Positions 7,931-16,386 of a stretch of 64,000 nucleotides of DNA are shown here, in pieces; position 1 is the stretch's first letter, and each line of letters begins with the position of its first letter. The stretch covers positions 2,089,069 through 2,153,068 of the forward strand of contig NZ_JADKRR010000001.1 of assembly GCF_015351105.1 (NCBI RefSeq), written 5' to 3'. The notes under the pieces are model-generated. The model was not told the origin of the DNA, made no database searches, and saw nothing but the letters and a program-made list of their open reading frames with translations. Both the position numbers and the translations under genes were made by a program. This DNA is from Clavibacter sp. VKM Ac-2872. Its GTDB lineage: Bacteria; Actinomycetota; Actinomycetes; Actinomycetales; Microbacteriaceae.

Positions 7931-8959
7931 ATGGCGCAGGAGATCGAGCTCGGACTGGACACGTTCGGCGACGTCACGGTCGGACCGGACGGCCACGAGC
8001 TGCCCTACGCCGAGGTGATCCGCAACGTCGTCGCCGAGGGCGTGCTGGCCGACCAGGTCGGCATCGACTTCATCGGCCTCGGCGAGCACCACCGCGACGA
8101 CTACGCGATCTCCGCCCCCGAGGTCGCGCTCGCCGCCATCGCCGCGAAGACCGACCGCATCCGCCTGGGATCCGCCGTCACCGTCCTCAGCTCGGACGAC
8201 CCGGTGCGCGTGTTCCAGCGCTTCGCGACGCTCGACGCCGTGTCGGACGGCCGCGCGGAGGTCATCCTCGGCCGCGGATCCTTCACCGAGTCGTTCCCGC
8301 TGTTCGGCTACGAGCTGAGCGACTACGAGCGCCTCTTCGAGGAGAAGCTGGGCCTCTTCGCCGAGCTCGTGAAGGAGACGCCGGTCACCTGGAGCGGGTC
8401 GACGCGCGCCGGCCTCACCGACCACGACGTGTTCCCGAAGACGGCGAAGGGCCTCACGACCTGGGTCGGCGTGGGAGGAAGCCCCGAGTCGGTCGTGCGC
8501 GCCGCGCGCCACGGCTTCCCGCTCATGCTCGCGATCATCGGCGGCGAGCCGCACCGCTTCGCGCCCTACGCCGACCTGTTCGCGCGCGCCCTCGACCAGC
8601 TCGAGCAGCCGCGCCTGCCCGTCGGGATCCACTCGCCCGGCTACGTGGGCGCGACCGACGCCGAGGCGCGCGAGGCGTTCTTCCCCGACTACCAGGTGAT
8701 GCACGCCCGCATCGGCAAGGACCGCGGCTGGCCGCCGCTCGCCCGCGCGTCCTACGAGCAGGAGATCGAGCACGGCTCGCTCTACGTCGGATCCCCCGAG
8801 ACCGTCGCCCGCAAGATCGCCGCGACGCTGAAGGCCGTGGGCGCCACGCGCTTCGACCTCAAGTACAGCGCGGGCCCGTTCTCGCACGAGCGCATGATGG
8901 GCGGGATCGAGCGCTACGGCACGATCGTCGCGCCCATGGTGCGCGACATCCTGGCCTGA
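7931..8959 (+). CDS. LLM class flavin-dependent oxidoreductase
   Basis: The 342-residue protein has the bacterial luciferase-like (beta/alpha)8 fold: 'GIDFIGLGEHHRDDYAISAPEVALAAIAAKT' marks strand 2 to helix 2, 'RIRLGSAVTVLSSDDPVRVFQRFATLDAVSDGRAE' the next elements. 'WVGVGGSPESV' and 'FDLKYSAGP' are near the C-terminal flavin site. Members use F420 or FMNH2 to oxidise aldehydes, alkanes or aromatics. The substrate is unknown. GGGCAG lies just before the ATG. The promoter contains a palindrome, so expression is probably controlled by a dedicated repressor. Confidence 0.85.
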   Translation: MAQEIELGLDTFGDVTVGPDGHELPYAEVIRNVVAEGVLADQVGIDFIGLGEHHRDDYAISAPEVALAAIAAKTDRIRLGSAVTVLSSDDPVRVFQRFATLDAVSDGRAEVILGRGSFTESFPLFGYELSDYERLFEEKLGLFAELVKETPVTWSGSTRAGLTDHDVFPKTAKGLTTWVGVGGSPESVVRAARHGFPLMLAIIGGEPHRFAPYADLFARALDQLEQPRLPVGIHSPGYVGATDAEAREAFFPDYQVMHARIGKDRGWPPLARASYEQEIEHGSLYVGSPETVARKIAATLKAVGATRFDLKYSAGPFSHERMMGGIERYGTIVAPMVRDILA

Positions 8960-9074
8960 TCCGGCCGCCGCGGCGCCCCCGTCACCCCCGTCGCGGTGGA
9001 GGGGGCGCCCGTGCACGGGATATCCTGCGATCGTCCTCATTCCGGGGGCGTCGCGACGGACGGGACGGGCTGCG

Positions 9075-9890
9075 ATGACCGGCGCACCGCCCCCCGACGC
9101 CGAACCGGGTCGCGACGACGCCGCCGACGCGCACGACACCCGGGGAGCGCTCTCCGCACCGGGTTGGCGGGCGCTCTCGGCCGGGCCGCTCGCGTCGCTC
9201 CGGTCGGCCACCGTGGGGCTCCTCCAGTACCGCGTGCTCTACCGCGAGATGCGGCGCGCCACCTTCCCGCGCGACTCCCCCACGGGCTCGCTGCCGGGGC
9301 CGGATCCCTACGGCCTGGCCGTCGTGGGCGAGGGCACCGCGGTCGGCTACCAGACCGTGTCGCACGACCTCGGCGTCGCCGGCCAGGTGGCGCACAAGCT
9401 CGCCGTCCGCACCGGCCGCGGCGTCTTCTGGTCGGTGCAGTCCTTCCCCGACTTCACCGTCCGCTCCTGGCGCGCGGGCCTCGACGCGTTCCCGGCCTGG
9501 GCGAGCACCGACGTGGCCGTCGTGGCGCTCGGCATCGGCGACGCGATCCGCTTCACCCCGACGCCGCTGTGGGAGTCGCTCCTCGACGCGTGCATCACGA
9601 GCATGCAGGCCCGCATGCCGGAGGGCGCGCTCGTGCTCGTGACGGAGGTGCCGCCGCTCGAGATCTCCCCCGTGACGCCGCCGCTCATCGCGGGTGCCGT
9701 GGGACGCCACGCCGACGCGTTGAACCGCAGCACCCGCCGGGTCGTCGCGCGGCACGACCGCGCCGAGAGCGTGCCGTTCCCGGCCTGGCGGATCCCCGAG
9801 TTCACGGCGCCGAACCCCGAGGACACCCTGTACGGCCGCGTCTACCGGGCGTGGGCGGAGATGCTGGTGGAGCGGATCGTGCCGTCGTGA
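9075..9890 (+). CDS. SGNH/GDSL-like protein with degenerate catalytic blocks
   Basis: The 271-residue cytoplasmic protein has the alternating pattern of SGNH hydrolases. Block I reads 'LAVVGEGTAVGYQT' where active enzymes have GDSxxxG, block III reads 'VVALGIGDAIRFT' where GxND is expected, and block V lacks a clear DxxH. The serine nucleophile and histidine are therefore not obvious, and the protein may be inactive or use other residues. Its GTGA overlap with the next gene (NAD(P)HX epimerase) suggests a shared transcript, with no evident functional link. A fold assignment by structure prediction would settle whether it is a true SGNH protein. Confidence 0.6.
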   Translation: MTGAPPPDAEPGRDDAADAHDTRGALSAPGWRALSAGPLASLRSATVGLLQYRVLYREMRRATFPRDSPTGSLPGPDPYGLAVVGEGTAVGYQTVSHDLGVAGQVAHKLAVRTGRGVFWSVQSFPDFTVRSWRAGLDAFPAWASTDVAVVALGIGDAIRFTPTPLWESLLDACITSMQARMPEGALVLVTEVPPLEISPVTPPLIAGAVGRHADALNRSTRRVVARHDRAESVPFPAWRIPEFTAPNPEDTLYGRVYRAWAEMLVERIVPS

Positions 9891-10594
9891 GCGAGCCCGC
9901 CACGAGCGACCGCGCCACGATCGCGGACGGCTACGCGGCCGCGGACATCCGCGCCGCCGAGGCCCCGCTGCTGGCGGCCGGGGCGCAGCTCATGCGCGTC
10001 GCGGCCGCGGGGCTCGCGCGCGTCTGCCGCGCCGAGGTGCCCGCCGGGGCCGTGCTCGTGCTGGTCGGGGCGGGCAACAACGGCGGCGACGCCCTGCTCG
10101 CCGCGGCCGAGCTCGCCCGGGACGGACGCGAGGTGCGGGTGATCCGCACGGCGTCGCGGATCCACGAGGCCGGTGCCGCACGGGTGGCCGCTGCGGGCGT
10201 GCCGATCACGACGTCCGAGGAGCTCGACGACGCAGGCGTGGCGGCGCTCGGCCGGGCCTCCGCGCTCGTCGTCGACGGGATCCTCGGCATCGGCACCACC
10301 GCGAGCCCCGCCCTCCGCGGCGAGGCGCGCCGGGTGGTGTCCGCGCTCCTGCCCGTCGTCCGCGCCGCCGACGGCCCCGTCGTCGTGGCGTGCGACATCC
10401 CGAGCGGCGTCGGCTGCGACGACGGCCGGGTGCCGGATCCGACCGTGCTGCCGGCCGACGTCACGGTCACGTTCGGCGCGGGAAAGCCCGGTCTCCTGCG
10501 GGGACCGGGCCGCGCGCTCGGCGGCCGCGTGGAGCTGGTCGACGTGGGCCTCGACCTCTCCGGGACGACGCCGCGGGTGCGCGCCGCACCCTGA
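9887..10594 (+). CDS. nnrE: NAD(P)H-hydrate epimerase (YjeF N-terminal domain)
   Basis: The 235-residue single-domain protein starts with 'AADIRAAEAPLLAAG', then 'LVLVGAGNNGGDALLAAAELARDG', the signature nucleotide-binding loop of the YjeF_N family, followed by 'VVDGILGIGTTASP' and 'VACDIPSGVGCDDG'. It interconverts the R and S forms of damaged NADHX and NADPHX so the ADP-dependent dehydratase can repair them. The dehydratase (YjeF_C/carbohydrate-kinase-like) domain, often fused, is absent here. GTG start 9887 overlaps the previous stop as GTGA. Confidence 0.85.
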   Translation: MSEPATSDRATIADGYAAADIRAAEAPLLAAGAQLMRVAAAGLARVCRAEVPAGAVLVLVGAGNNGGDALLAAAELARDGREVRVIRTASRIHEAGAARVAAAGVPITTSEELDDAGVAALGRASALVVDGILGIGTTASPALRGEARRVVSALLPVVRAADGPVVVACDIPSGVGCDDGRVPDPTVLPADVTVTFGAGKPGLLRGPGRALGGRVELVDVGLDLSGTTPRVRAAP

Positions 10595-10749
10595 CGACGC
10601 GCCCGGGCTGTCCCGTGTCCCCGATAGCGCCGACTTCACCCCACGCTCCCCCTGCGGAAGAGTCGAGGCAGGCCATCCGGCCCGTCGAAGGGGGACGACA
10701 CCATGCACGATCACGCCATCACGCACCTCGCTCCAGGCGGAGGGCCGGC

Positions 10750-11043
10750 ATGACCGGCCCGCTCGCCCTCGCCATCGCCAACGCCGCCGTCATGGCGGTC
10801 GTCGCCCTCGCGGGGGCGCGCACCCCGCGGTGGCTCCGCGGATCGTCGTGGCTGCTGCTCGCGGTCTCGCTGGGGGTGCTCGCGCTGCACCTCCTCGGGG
10901 ACGCGTGGGACATCCCGACGAACCTGCTCGCCATCACGTTCCTGATCTCCACCTGCCTCAACGCGAGCGCCCTGGCGCCGCTCGTGATGCAGCGGCTGCT
11001 CGCCCGGCCGCGCTCCCGGGGCCGCGTCGCGGGCACCGAGTAG
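10750..11043 (+). CDS. Small membrane protein of unknown function
   Basis: The 97-residue product has three predicted membrane segments (about 3-24, 33-50 and 56-78) and an arginine-rich C-terminal tail. The family is not recognised. The start ATG at 10750 follows GGCGGAGGG (10737-10745). It sits alone after a 155-base gap, and a strong hairpin follows the stop. Confidence 0.55.
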   Translation: MTGPLALAIANAAVMAVVALAGARTPRWLRGSSWLLLAVSLGVLALHLLGDAWDIPTNLLAITFLISTCLNASALAPLVMQRLLARPRSRGRVAGTE

Positions 11044-11072
11044 CCGCATCCGCCGCCGACCGGCGGCCCGCA

Positions 11073-11114
11073 GACGGATGGCCGCATCGCCCGAGGGCGG
11101 TGCGGCCATCCGTC
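11073..11114. terminator. Bidirectional terminator
   Basis: A 14-bp perfect stem, GACGGATGGCCGCA (11073-11086) with 11101-11114, and a 14-nt loop, lies between two convergent genes and can serve both. Confidence 0.75.
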
Positions 11115-11131
11115 GTCAGGGGCCCGGTGGA

Positions 11132-12160
11132 TCAGGCGGGCGTCACGTCGATGAGCACCTTGCCGGTCACGCCGTCCTCGACCGCGCGGTGGGCGTCGGC
11201 CGTGTCCTCGAGCGCGAAGCGGGTGAGGGGCAGGCCCGCCTCCTCGCCCACCGGCAGCGCGCCGTCGATGAGGGCGAGGTGGATGTCCGCGCGGGCGGCG
11301 TCGAGCGCCTCCCGGCCCACCGTGTAGAGCAGCAGGAACTGGTAGCGCAGGTTCTTCACGAAGCTGTCGACCACGGGCAGGGTGACGGTGTCGCCGCCGT
11401 TGTTCGCGTAGACGGCGACCGACGCGCGGTTCTTCGCGACCGCCTGGTTGAGCTCCGCGTTCTGCGCGGGGGCGACCTCGACGATCAGGTCGACGCCGTC
11501 CGGCGCGATGGTCTGGATCTCCGCGACCGCGTCGCCGTGCTTGTAGTCCACGACGTGGTGCGCGCCGGCGGCCGTCGCGAGGGCGGCCTTCTCGGGCGAG
11601 CTGACCGTGGTGATCACGGTCGCGCCGGCCCAGCGCGCGAGCTGGATGGCCGCGTGGCCGACCGCGCCCGCGCCGCCCGCGACGAGCACGTGCGTGCCGG
11701 CGAGGGCGCCGGGCGCGAGGCGCGACGGGCCGTCCTCGGAGACGGTGAGGGCGCGGTGGGCGGTGACGGCGGGCACGCCGAGGCTCGCGCCGAGGTCGAA
11801 GGAGAGGCCGTCGGGCAGGGGCGCGACGCGGTCGACGGGGAGGACGGTCTTCTCCTGCGCGGTGCCGGTGGGGCGGCCGTGGGCGGCCAGCATGATCCAG
11901 ACCCGGTCGCCGACGGCGAGGTCGGTGACGTCCGGGCCGACGGCGTCGACGATCCCCGCGCCGTCCTGGTTCGGGACGACCTCGGGGAACGGGAGCTCCT
12001 GACCGGGCGCCCCGCCGTCGCGGGACTTCCAGTCGGTCGGGTTCACGCCGGAGACGACGACGCGGACGCGCACCTCGCCGGATCCGGGGGCGGCCTCGTC
12101 GCGGTCGACGGGCTGCAGGACATCGGGGGCACCCGTGCGGGTGTAGGTGATCGCTCTCAT
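11132..12160 (-). CDS. NADPH:quinone reductase-like, zinc-independent MDR family
   Basis: The 342-residue medium-chain dehydrogenase/reductase has an N-terminal GroES-like domain ('VSGVNPTDWKSRDGG', 'VPNQDGAGIVDAVG') and a Rossmann domain with 'VLVAGGAGAVGHAAIQLARWAGATVITT', matching the AxxGxVG NADPH-binding signature of quinone oxidoreductases. The cysteine and histidine ligands of zinc alcohol dehydrogenases are missing, which places it in the QOR/zeta-crystallin group. The likely reaction is two-electron reduction of quinones or reactive enones with NADPH. It is probably monocistronic: no partner gene overlaps it, and its 3' end shares a terminator. Confidence 0.85.
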   Translation of the reverse strand: MRAITYTRTGAPDVLQPVDRDEAAPGSGEVRVRVVVSGVNPTDWKSRDGGAPGQELPFPEVVPNQDGAGIVDAVGPDVTDLAVGDRVWIMLAAHGRPTGTAQEKTVLPVDRVAPLPDGLSFDLGASLGVPAVTAHRALTVSEDGPSRLAPGALAGTHVLVAGGAGAVGHAAIQLARWAGATVITTVSSPEKAALATAAGAHHVVDYKHGDAVAEIQTIAPDGVDLIVEVAPAQNAELNQAVAKNRASVAVYANNGGDTVTLPVVDSFVKNLRYQFLLLYTVGREALDAARADIHLALIDGALPVGEEAGLPLTRFALEDTADAHRAVEDGVTGKVLIDVTPA

Positions 12161-12201
12161 GCTGGGCCCAACGCCCGGCGACCGTACGGTGTTCCTGCCG
12201 C

Positions 12202-13767
12202 TCAGCCGCCGAGCGTGTCGTGCGTGAACCGGCCGCCGAGCAGGGTCGCGGACACCCGCATCGCGCGGAGGTCGTCGGCGGAGGTGGAGCCCGCGAGCGG
12301 ATCCGCGTCGACGACCGCGAGGTCGGCCCGCTCCCCCGCCGCCACGCGCGTGCGCACGGAGGCGTCGAGCGCGGCCGCGCGGTCGATGGCCTGCTCGGGG
12401 TGCCATGGTTCCCGGCCGTCGCGCGACCGGCCGACGGCGGCGCTCATGGTGGCCCACGGGTCCAGCGGGGCGACGGGCGCGTCCGAGCCGAGCGCGAGGC
12501 GCGTGCCCGCGGCGCGCAGGTCGGCGAGCGCGAAGGCACGGGCCGTGCGCCCGGCCCAGTAGACGTCGGCGATGTCGCGGTCGTCCATGGCGTGCTCGGG
12601 CTGCACGCTCGCGACCACGCCGAGCGCGGCGAAGCGCGCCACGTCCTCGTGCGTCAGCAGCTGGGCGTGCTCGATGGATCCGGCCGTGCCGTCGGCGTCG
12701 CGGTGCGCGCCGCCGAGCACGCGGTCGAGGTGCGCGAACGCGTCGAGCGCGAGCCGGTTGGCGTGGTCGCCGATGGCGTGGATCGCGGGCCGCAGCCCCT
12801 GCCGGGCGGCGCGCTCCATGAGCCCGCGCAGCTCCTCGGGCGGGACCGAGAGCTGGCCGCACGCGCCGCCGTGCGCGTCGCCGCCCTGGCCGTCGAGGTC
12901 GGGGTACGGGTCGAAGCAGTACGCGGTGCGGGTGTTGAGGGATCCGTCGGTGACGACCTTGGCCGGCCCCACCCGCACGAGGCCCCCCGTGCCCTCGAGC
13001 GGGTCGCCGGTGCGGAGGCCCGCGTCGCGCGCCCGGTCGAGGTCCTGCGGCCAGATGCCGGCCTCCACGCGGAGCGCGTCGTGGCCGAGGGCGGCGAGGC
13101 GGCGCCAGCGGTCGGCGTTCCAGTCGATCTCGAGGTCGACGATGCCGACCACGCCGCGGCGGGCGGCCTCACGGGCGACCTGCACGGCCTGCGTGTCGAG
13201 CGACGACGCGTCGCCCTCCTCCACGCGGTACATGAAGTCGAAGCAGTCGTCCTCGCGCAGGAGGCCGGTGGGGTGATCCCCGTAGCCGTGCGGCGCGAGC
13301 GCGGCCGAGCTCGCCCAGCAGCAGTGCAGGTCGCCGCTGACGAGGAGCACCGGGATGTCGCCCGCGACGGCGTCGAGCAGGTCCTTCGTCGGCAGGTCGG
13401 GCCAGAGGCCGTCGCGGAAGCCGTAGCCGACGAGCGCCTCGGGGGCGCCGGCGCGCGTGACGGGGCCGGATCCGGCGGACGCCGCGCGGGCGGCCAGCGC
13501 GTCGCGCACGAGGTCGACGGCCTCCGCGGCGGACGACGCACGCGAGACGTCGAGGCGGCGCGCCACCTTCGTCCACTGCGTGAAGTGCACGTGGTTGTCC
13601 CAGAGGCCCGGGATCACGAACCGGCCGTCGAGCGCGCGGGTCTCGACGCCCGACGCGTCCGCGGATCCGGCCGGCCCGACGGACGCGATGACGCCGTCGC
13701 GCACGAGCACGTCGACGGGCGCGTCGGATCCGGGCAGGCGGCCGCCCGCGAGGAGCAGGCCGCTCAC
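12202..13767 (-). CDS. Amidohydrolase family protein, YtcJ-like
   Basis: The 521-residue metal-dependent hydrolase opens with the beta-sandwich 'GGRLPGSDAPVDVLVRDGVI' and 'FVIPGLWDNHVHF', the HxH metal site. Later come 'IHAIGDHANRLALDAF' and 'SIEHAQLLTHEDVARF' with the two further histidines, and 'LALGSDAPVAPLDPW', which supplies the catalytic aspartate. This is the YtcJ-like amidohydrolase-3 group, which hydrolyses amides of diverse small molecules. No signal peptide is seen. The GTG start overlaps the stop of the upstream PaiB-like gene (GTGA), so the two form an operon. Confidence 0.85.
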   Translation of the reverse strand: MSGLLLAGGRLPGSDAPVDVLVRDGVIASVGPAGSADASGVETRALDGRFVIPGLWDNHVHFTQWTKVARRLDVSRASSAAEAVDLVRDALAARAASAGSGPVTRAGAPEALVGYGFRDGLWPDLPTKDLLDAVAGDIPVLLVSGDLHCCWASSAALAPHGYGDHPTGLLREDDCFDFMYRVEEGDASSLDTQAVQVAREAARRGVVGIVDLEIDWNADRWRRLAALGHDALRVEAGIWPQDLDRARDAGLRTGDPLEGTGGLVRVGPAKVVTDGSLNTRTAYCFDPYPDLDGQGGDAHGGACGQLSVPPEELRGLMERAARQGLRPAIHAIGDHANRLALDAFAHLDRVLGGAHRDADGTAGSIEHAQLLTHEDVARFAALGVVASVQPEHAMDDRDIADVYWAGRTARAFALADLRAAGTRLALGSDAPVAPLDPWATMSAAVGRSRDGREPWHPEQAIDRAAALDASVRTRVAAGERADLAVVDADPLAGSTSADDLRAMRVSATLLGGRFTHDTLGG

Positions 13768-14432
13768 GCGTCGGCCCCGGTGGATCCGCCCGCGGCCCGG
13801 TCCCTGGCGCGCCGCATCTCCGCGGCGAGCGCCTCGTTCGGGTACTCCGCGCCGTGCTCGAGCTCGTGCAGCACGCGCTCCACGACGTGCGGGGGCTTGT
13901 TCTGGCTGAGCTTCGCCTTGGCGACGAACCGCGTGGCGACGAGCCGGAGGCCGACGGTGCCGGCGCTGATCCGGGCCGCGTAGGCCGCGTCCTCGAGCGT
14001 GCCGTCCATGCGGCGCGGCTCGGGCATGCGGTCCTCGAAGCGATCGACCAGCTGGCCGAGGACCCGCAGGTTCTCCTCGGCCGAGAGGATCTCGACGCGG
14101 CAGGTCAGGTGCGCGCTGATGTGGTTCCAGGTGGGGACGGCCGGGTCGGCGTCGTACCAGCCGGGCGACACGTAGCCGTGCGGGCCCTGGACGATGACGA
14201 GCACCTCGCCGTCCGCGTCGTCGCGCTGGCCGAGCTCGTGGATCCGCTCGTCGGGGCGGCCGACGTGCGTGAGGAGCGTGAGGTCGTCGCGCGCGGGATC
14301 CAGCAGCACCGGGTAGTGCGAGGCGACCAGCCCGGCGCCCGTGCCGCTGACGATCGTGCCCCACGGGTTCTCGTCCACGAGGCGGCGGATCTCGGCGACG
14401 TCCTCGAGCGCGAAGGACGGGTTCTCCCTCAC
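13764..14432 (-). CDS. PaiB-like FMN-binding negative transcriptional regulator family protein
   Basis: The 222-residue protein has a split-barrel flavin-binding fold. Recognised blocks are 'MRENPSFALED', 'NPWGTIVSGTGAGLVASHYPVLLD', 'LLTHVGRPDE', 'VQGPHGYVSPGWYD', 'VPTWNHISAHLTC', 'MDGTLEDAAYAARISAGTVGLRLVATRFVAKAKLSQNKP', here quoted in parts. This is the PaiB family (COG2808). B. subtilis PaiB was described as a negative regulator of sporulation and protease genes, but most members are uncharacterised and could be FMN-dependent enzymes. The gene is upstream in an operon with the YtcJ-like amidohydrolase. Confidence 0.85.
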   Translation of the reverse strand: MRENPSFALEDVAEIRRLVDENPWGTIVSGTGAGLVASHYPVLLDPARDDLTLLTHVGRPDERIHELGQRDDADGEVLVIVQGPHGYVSPGWYDADPAVPTWNHISAHLTCRVEILSAEENLRVLGQLVDRFEDRMPEPRRMDGTLEDAAYAARISAGTVGLRLVATRFVAKAKLSQNKPPHVVERVLHELEHGAEYPNEALAAEMRRARDRAAGGSTGADA

Positions 14433-14546
14433 CGGGCGGCCCGCCGCGGCTCGAGGGCGGGCGGGGAGGCGAGGGGCATGACGGGATGCTACCGGCCGCC
14501 GGACGCCGCTCCCGTCACCGCGCGTACGACCCGCGCCGGCCGCGCG

Positions 14547-16262
14547 TCAGCGCGCCCGCAGCCCCGGGAACTGGTCGTCGCGCCACTCCCCGTCGAGCCG
14601 CTCGCCGGCGTCGGATGCGGCCACCTCGCGCTGCCGCAGCTCCACCCGGCGGATCTTCCCCGACGCGGTCTTCGGCAGCTCGCCGAACTCCACGCGCCGC
14701 ACGCGCATGAACGCCGGGCTCTTCTCGCGCGCATGCTTCAGCACGGCGAGCGCGGTCGCCTCGTCGGGCTCCCATCCGGCGGCGAGGTGCACGTACGCCT
14801 TCGCGACGTTGAGCCGCACGTCGTCCGGAGCCCCCACGACGGCGGCCTCCGCGACCGCCGGGTGCTCGATGAGCACGCTCTCGACCTCGAACGGCGAGAT
14901 CTTGTAGTCCGACGACTTGAAGATGTCGTCGGTGCGGCCGATGAAGGTGATGGTGCCGTCGGCGTCGCGGCGGGCGACGTCGCCCGTGTGGAAGTACCCG
15001 TCGCGCATCGCCTCGGCCGTGCGGGCGTCGTCGCCGAGGTACCCGGCCATGAGGTTCACGGGGCGCGTCGCGAGGTCGAGGCAGATCTCGCCCTCGTCGG
15101 CGCGCTCGCCCGTGACGGGGTCCACGAGCACGAGGTCGACGCCCGGCAGCGGCGTGCCCATCGAGCCCGGCACGACGGGATCGCCGGGCGCGTTCGCGAC
15201 GATGGCCGTGGTCTCGGTCTGGCCGTAGCCGTCGCGGATCACGAGGCCCCACCACTCCTCGATGCGCGCGATGACCTCGGGGTTGAGCGGCTCGCCTGCG
15301 GACATGATCTCCCGCAGCCTCCCCGGCCGCTCGCGGATCCCGGCCTGGATGAGCATGCGCCACACGGTCGGCGGCGCGCAGAACGTCGTGACCTCGGCGC
15401 GGTCGAGCTGCTCCACGAGCGCGTGCGCGTCGAAGCGCGCGTAGTCGTGCACGAAGACGGTGGCCTCGGCGATCCACGGCGCGAAGAAGCAGCTCCACGC
15501 GTGCTTGCCCCAGCCGGGCGAGCTGATGGCGAGGTGGACGTCGCCGGGCTGGAGCCCCAGCCAGTAGGCCGTCGTGAGGTGGCCGACCGGGTAGGAGACG
15601 TGCGTGTGCACGACCATCTTCGGCTTGCTCGTGGTGCCGGACGTGAAGTAGACGAGCGCGGGATCCGTGGACGCGACCTCGACGCCCACCGGGTCGGCGG
15701 GCGCATCGTCGGCGTCGCGGTAGTCGGCCCAGCCGTCGGGCACCGACGCCTCACCGGCCGCGCCGATCGCGATGCGCGCGTACTCCCCCGGCACGTCGTC
15801 GAAGACGGCCGTGTGCGCGAGGTCGGCGATGACGTGGCGCACGCCCGCGCGGGCGACGCGGTCGGCGAGGTCCGCGGATCCCAGCACGGTCGAGGTGGGC
15901 AGGATCACGGCGCCCGCCTTCATGATCGCGAGCATCGTCTCCCACAGCTCCACCCGGTTGCCGAGCATGAGCATCACGTGGTCGCCCCGCCGCACGCCGC
16001 GGGCGACCAGCCAGGTCGCGACGAGGTCCGAGCGCGTCGCCATCTCGTCGAAGGTGAGGCGGCGCTCGGATCCGTCGCCCGCGACGACGTGCAGCGCCAG
16101 GCGGTCGTTCCCGCGCGCGATCCGGTCGAACCAGTCGACCGCCCAGTTGAAGGAGTCCCCCACGTCGGGCCACGCGAAGCGCGCGACCGCCGATGTCCGG
16201 TCGGTGCGCATCTCCTGCAAGAGGTCACGGGCGGTGCGGTAGGAGGAGTTGGCTCGGGGCAT
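14547..16262 (-). CDS. AMP-binding acyl-CoA synthetase
   Basis: The 571-residue adenylate-forming enzyme has the P-loop motif 'YFTSGTTSKPKMVVHTH' (A3), 'GYGQTETTAIVANAPG' (A5), 'YFHTGDVARRDADGTITFIGRTDDIFKSSDYKISP' (A7/A8, quoted in part) and the catalytic lysine region 'PKTASGKIRRVELRQRE' (A10). It activates a carboxylic acid as acyl-AMP and transfers it to CoA. The overall look is that of medium-chain or acetoacetyl/propionyl-type ACS proteins. The exact acid is unknown. ATG 16262 is preferred over a longer frame because the N-terminal 'PRANSSYRTARDLL' is typical. It is divergent from the alpha/beta hydrolase at 16387. Confidence 0.87.
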   Translation of the reverse strand: MPRANSSYRTARDLLQEMRTDRTSAVARFAWPDVGDSFNWAVDWFDRIARGNDRLALHVVAGDGSERRLTFDEMATRSDLVATWLVARGVRRGDHVMLMLGNRVELWETMLAIMKAGAVILPTSTVLGSADLADRVARAGVRHVIADLAHTAVFDDVPGEYARIAIGAAGEASVPDGWADYRDADDAPADPVGVEVASTDPALVYFTSGTTSKPKMVVHTHVSYPVGHLTTAYWLGLQPGDVHLAISSPGWGKHAWSCFFAPWIAEATVFVHDYARFDAHALVEQLDRAEVTTFCAPPTVWRMLIQAGIRERPGRLREIMSAGEPLNPEVIARIEEWWGLVIRDGYGQTETTAIVANAPGDPVVPGSMGTPLPGVDLVLVDPVTGERADEGEICLDLATRPVNLMAGYLGDDARTAEAMRDGYFHTGDVARRDADGTITFIGRTDDIFKSSDYKISPFEVESVLIEHPAVAEAAVVGAPDDVRLNVAKAYVHLAAGWEPDEATALAVLKHAREKSPAFMRVRRVEFGELPKTASGKIRRVELRQREVAASDAGERLDGEWRDDQFPGLRAR

Positions 16263-16386
16263 GGGTCCATCCTGCTGCCCGCGCCCCGGTGCGCGCCGCA
16301 GGCGATCCGGAGACCGCACCGCTCGGCGGACGGCTCCGAAGCATTTCAGTAGTGCACGAACTCATGAATGAGGGAAGGACGACCGC

